From: Volvox africanus
Lineage: Eukaryota; Chlorophyta; Chlorophyceae; Chlamydomonadales; Volvocaceae
Direction of reading: 5' to 3'
NCBI GenBank assembly: GCA_030268105.1
Contig: BSDZ01000021.1
Coordinates: 1,426,001-1,490,000, forward strand
DNA: 64,000 bases
Shown: one piece after another, positions 62,004-64,000 of the stretch
Layout of the letters: the number at the start of each line of letters is the position of its first letter
Position numbering within the stretch: position 1 is the stretch's first letter
The notes under the pieces: generated by a model
The model's database searches: none
Seen by the model: only the letters and a program-made list of their open reading frames with translations
What the model was told of the DNA's origin: nothing
Translations under genes and position numbers: made by a program

Positions 62004-63912
62004 TCACATATCCGAGTCCTCCAACGCCGCCTTGGCTTGCCGCTCCGCCTCCGCCAGTAGTTCCGCGGGCACCTGAATAATTTTTGCGGAAATATGATGC
62101 TAATAAGGATGCGAATACTGGAGCTTTCGTGAGTGCACGGCCCGCCTATTGCACAGCCCGATAAGCAGGGGCCATTTAAGGCGGCAGCAAAGCCCCAAGA
62201 GGGCGCTGCCAGCGCCATCGAACCGACCAACTCATACGGCGGTCTGCCGGACTTCATAAATTGCAACCTCGCTTTTGAACCTTCACGTCACCCACATCCC
62301 GTCTCCTTCCCATCCCGGCATGCACGTCGATTACCAGCTTCACTATACTTCTCCTCCTGCTCCCCGCTCCCCCATCTCCGATGTCCATGAGTTCCTGTGA
62401 TTGGGTCCGTTATTTCCTTGCCATATTTTGCCGAACTTCTCACTCACTCGCTGATGCTGCTTGTTGGTCTCGTCGCAGATCCAGCTGACCTCCAACTCGA
62501 ACTTCTTGCCGTCTTCGTCGTGGACCTTGTGAAGGCTGTTGCGTTTTGGGACACAACAAGATGAGGCAGTGGGCCAGGGGCCGGGCGAGGGCTGATGGGC
62601 GCCGATGCGGTTTTTGTAGACCGTAATGGGCCCTCGAGCATAAGTGCGCCAGGACCAACAATGAGATGGTTGAACAAGCCCATGGAGTGTACGATGAGGA
62701 AGTGGAGATAGATAGATGGACAGATAGATTGATTGAAGTCTCGAAGAATAACCCAACATCTAACGACCATTCACGTGCCCGCTAGAAGCGAATACGGGCA
62801 TATACCCCCCACCACATTCACCTCCTGATACCGCACACAGGCGTAAAAACGCCAGCGGACCCGTCTGACCCATGGGGCATCAGCACCCTGACACCCACAT
62901 CTTAACAGCCTCAAGGACAGCCTCACGACAGGTCATCTCCGACAGCTTGAGCTTCTCGATCTCGTTCTTGGCGGCCTGGCGGCCCTTACCCACCGCCGTG
63001 CCAAAGTAGCGCTGGGGTTAAGGGGGATTGGGGTAGGGGGACAAAGGGCGCCGGAAAGAATGGAACCCAGTTAGATTTTGCCACGGAGCACTCTCGTGCG
63101 GTGAGTAGCCTAAAGCTCCACCAAGAGGAGAGGAGAGGAGAGGAGAGGAGAGGAGAGGAGAGGAGAGGAGAGGAGAGGAGAGGAGAGGAGAGGAGAGGAG
63201 AGGAGAGGAGAGGAGAGGAGAGGAGAGGAGAGGAGAGGAGAGGAGAGGAGAGGAGAGGAGAGGAGAGGAGAGGAGAGGAGAGGAGAGGAGAGGAGAGGAG
63301 AGGAGAGGAGAGGAGAGGAGAGGAGAAAGCACCTGATAACGGATCGATAAGGGACCTGCAGAAGGCGTGTCAGCCGCCACGTGACCACATCGGAAAGGGC
63401 GCGCCCCCAACAATCTCATATACATATACATTCACTCAATTAGCGATGGTCGGAGCGGTACGACAACATCAAATTCACGCACACCATCACGCACGGAAGC
63501 TCTCAGAGATGCTAGTGAGGACCACGACTTTCCCCCTCCCAACAGCTCCACACACACATAACACAATCTCACATACGTTTTCGCGCGCGGGGTGACATAT
63601 CTCCGTTTCTTTCTCAAAACTCGTTTGCTAACCCAATCGAGCCCATCATGGGCCATTTTAACCTACCAGCGACGAGCCCGACGGGTCGACAGCGTACAAT
63701 GCCGGGCCATTCTTATCGTATACCGCCATGAGCATGGTGGAGCCGTACGGCCGCAGCGACCAGTAGAGGTTGAACATATGCACGTAGCTTCCCACGCGCT
63801 CACACAGCACGTGACCCGGAATGGGCTCACCGTACACGCGCTTGTATGATGCCGCCTCATCCCAGGCACGGTTCGCCACCATGCGGCCATCTGGTGCGAG
63901 TCCTGCTACGGC
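62004..63912 (-). CDS. PAG1: 20S proteasome subunit alpha-7 (PSMA3/PAG1 type), 5' part outside the window
   Basis: Structural alpha subunit of the 20S core; alpha rings gate the chamber and carry no peptidase activity. Four exons, 63912-63667, 63011-62899, 62535-62448 and 62072-62004, join in frame to the last 171 residues, about two thirds of the usual 250. Characteristic stretches are [85 protein letters not shown] and a C-terminal [18 protein letters not shown]. The match is to alpha-7 rather than other alpha subunits because of the KFELE(V/M)SW block and the short acidic tail. The N-terminal exons lie beyond position 64000. Confidence 0.95.
63124..63326. repeat. (AGGAG)n pentanucleotide repeat
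   Basis: About 40 perfect copies, a pure purine strand of 200 bases. It lies in the first visible proteasome intron. The transcript reads (CTCCT)n ending about 110 bases before the acceptor at 63012. Confidence 0.95.
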
Positions 63913-64000
63913 CTGGCGGATGATGAAGAGGTGGCGAGGTGGAAGAATCGGTGTCGTGTTTATGCACCGGACTGTCATGGCGTCCCGCAGTTCCTGTCCG

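Noticed and set aside
63018..63595. Open frames with Glu-Arg or Leu-Ser repeats
   Set aside because: These are translations of the AGGAG repeat inside a proteasome intron.

Overview
The window is nuclear DNA of a green alga. The genes have many introns, and one can be assembled from 16 exons with unbroken reading frame. The proteins carry long Ala, Gln, Gly, Pro and Asp runs, and the introns carry microsatellites. Two genes encode SAND-type domains of the volvocine RegA-like (VARL) kind (core block AKWYRSIR...LGEWLERHGMPV), which points to a volvocine alga of the Volvox/Pleodorina/Eudorina sort. I cannot name the species.

Layout. 1-7.5 kb: AT-richer DNA without a supportable gene, with short repeats. 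7.5-10.5 kb (+): one 2.97-kb open exon for an unrecognised, probably nuclear protein. 15.9-20.8 kb (+): VARL gene A. 24.8-29.0 kb (-): acetate kinase in nine resolved exons. 33.6-38.1 kb (+): VARL gene B. 42.9-54.1 kb (-): a 2,248-residue ABCC-type transporter. 55.2-57.3 kb (-): an unrecognised membrane protein. 58.3-59.3 kb (+): a small GCK-domain protein. 62.0-63.9 kb (-): the 3' part of the 20S proteasome alpha-7 gene, cut by the window edge.

How the parts relate. The two VARL genes form a same-strand pair with an intron at the same codon inside the SAND domain, so they are tandem-type duplicates of the regA/rls cluster kind. An acetate kinase gene lies between them on the other strand. 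The other genes are housekeeping or transport genes that look like ordinary neighbours. The regA/rls family controls somatic-cell differentiation in Volvox. Whether these two copies do so here cannot be read from sequence.

The most interesting signals are these. The second half of the SAND domain is identical in protein and nearly identical in DNA between genes that are otherwise very different. Seven TGTAA motifs stand in tandem just upstream of the main exon of VARL gene A. Two long complementary microsatellites in the transporter pre-mRNA flank exons 5-11. One of them is a run of GTATGT units starting right at a 5' splice site.

All exon models were built by hand from splice consensus, phase and family similarity, without transcripts or searches.
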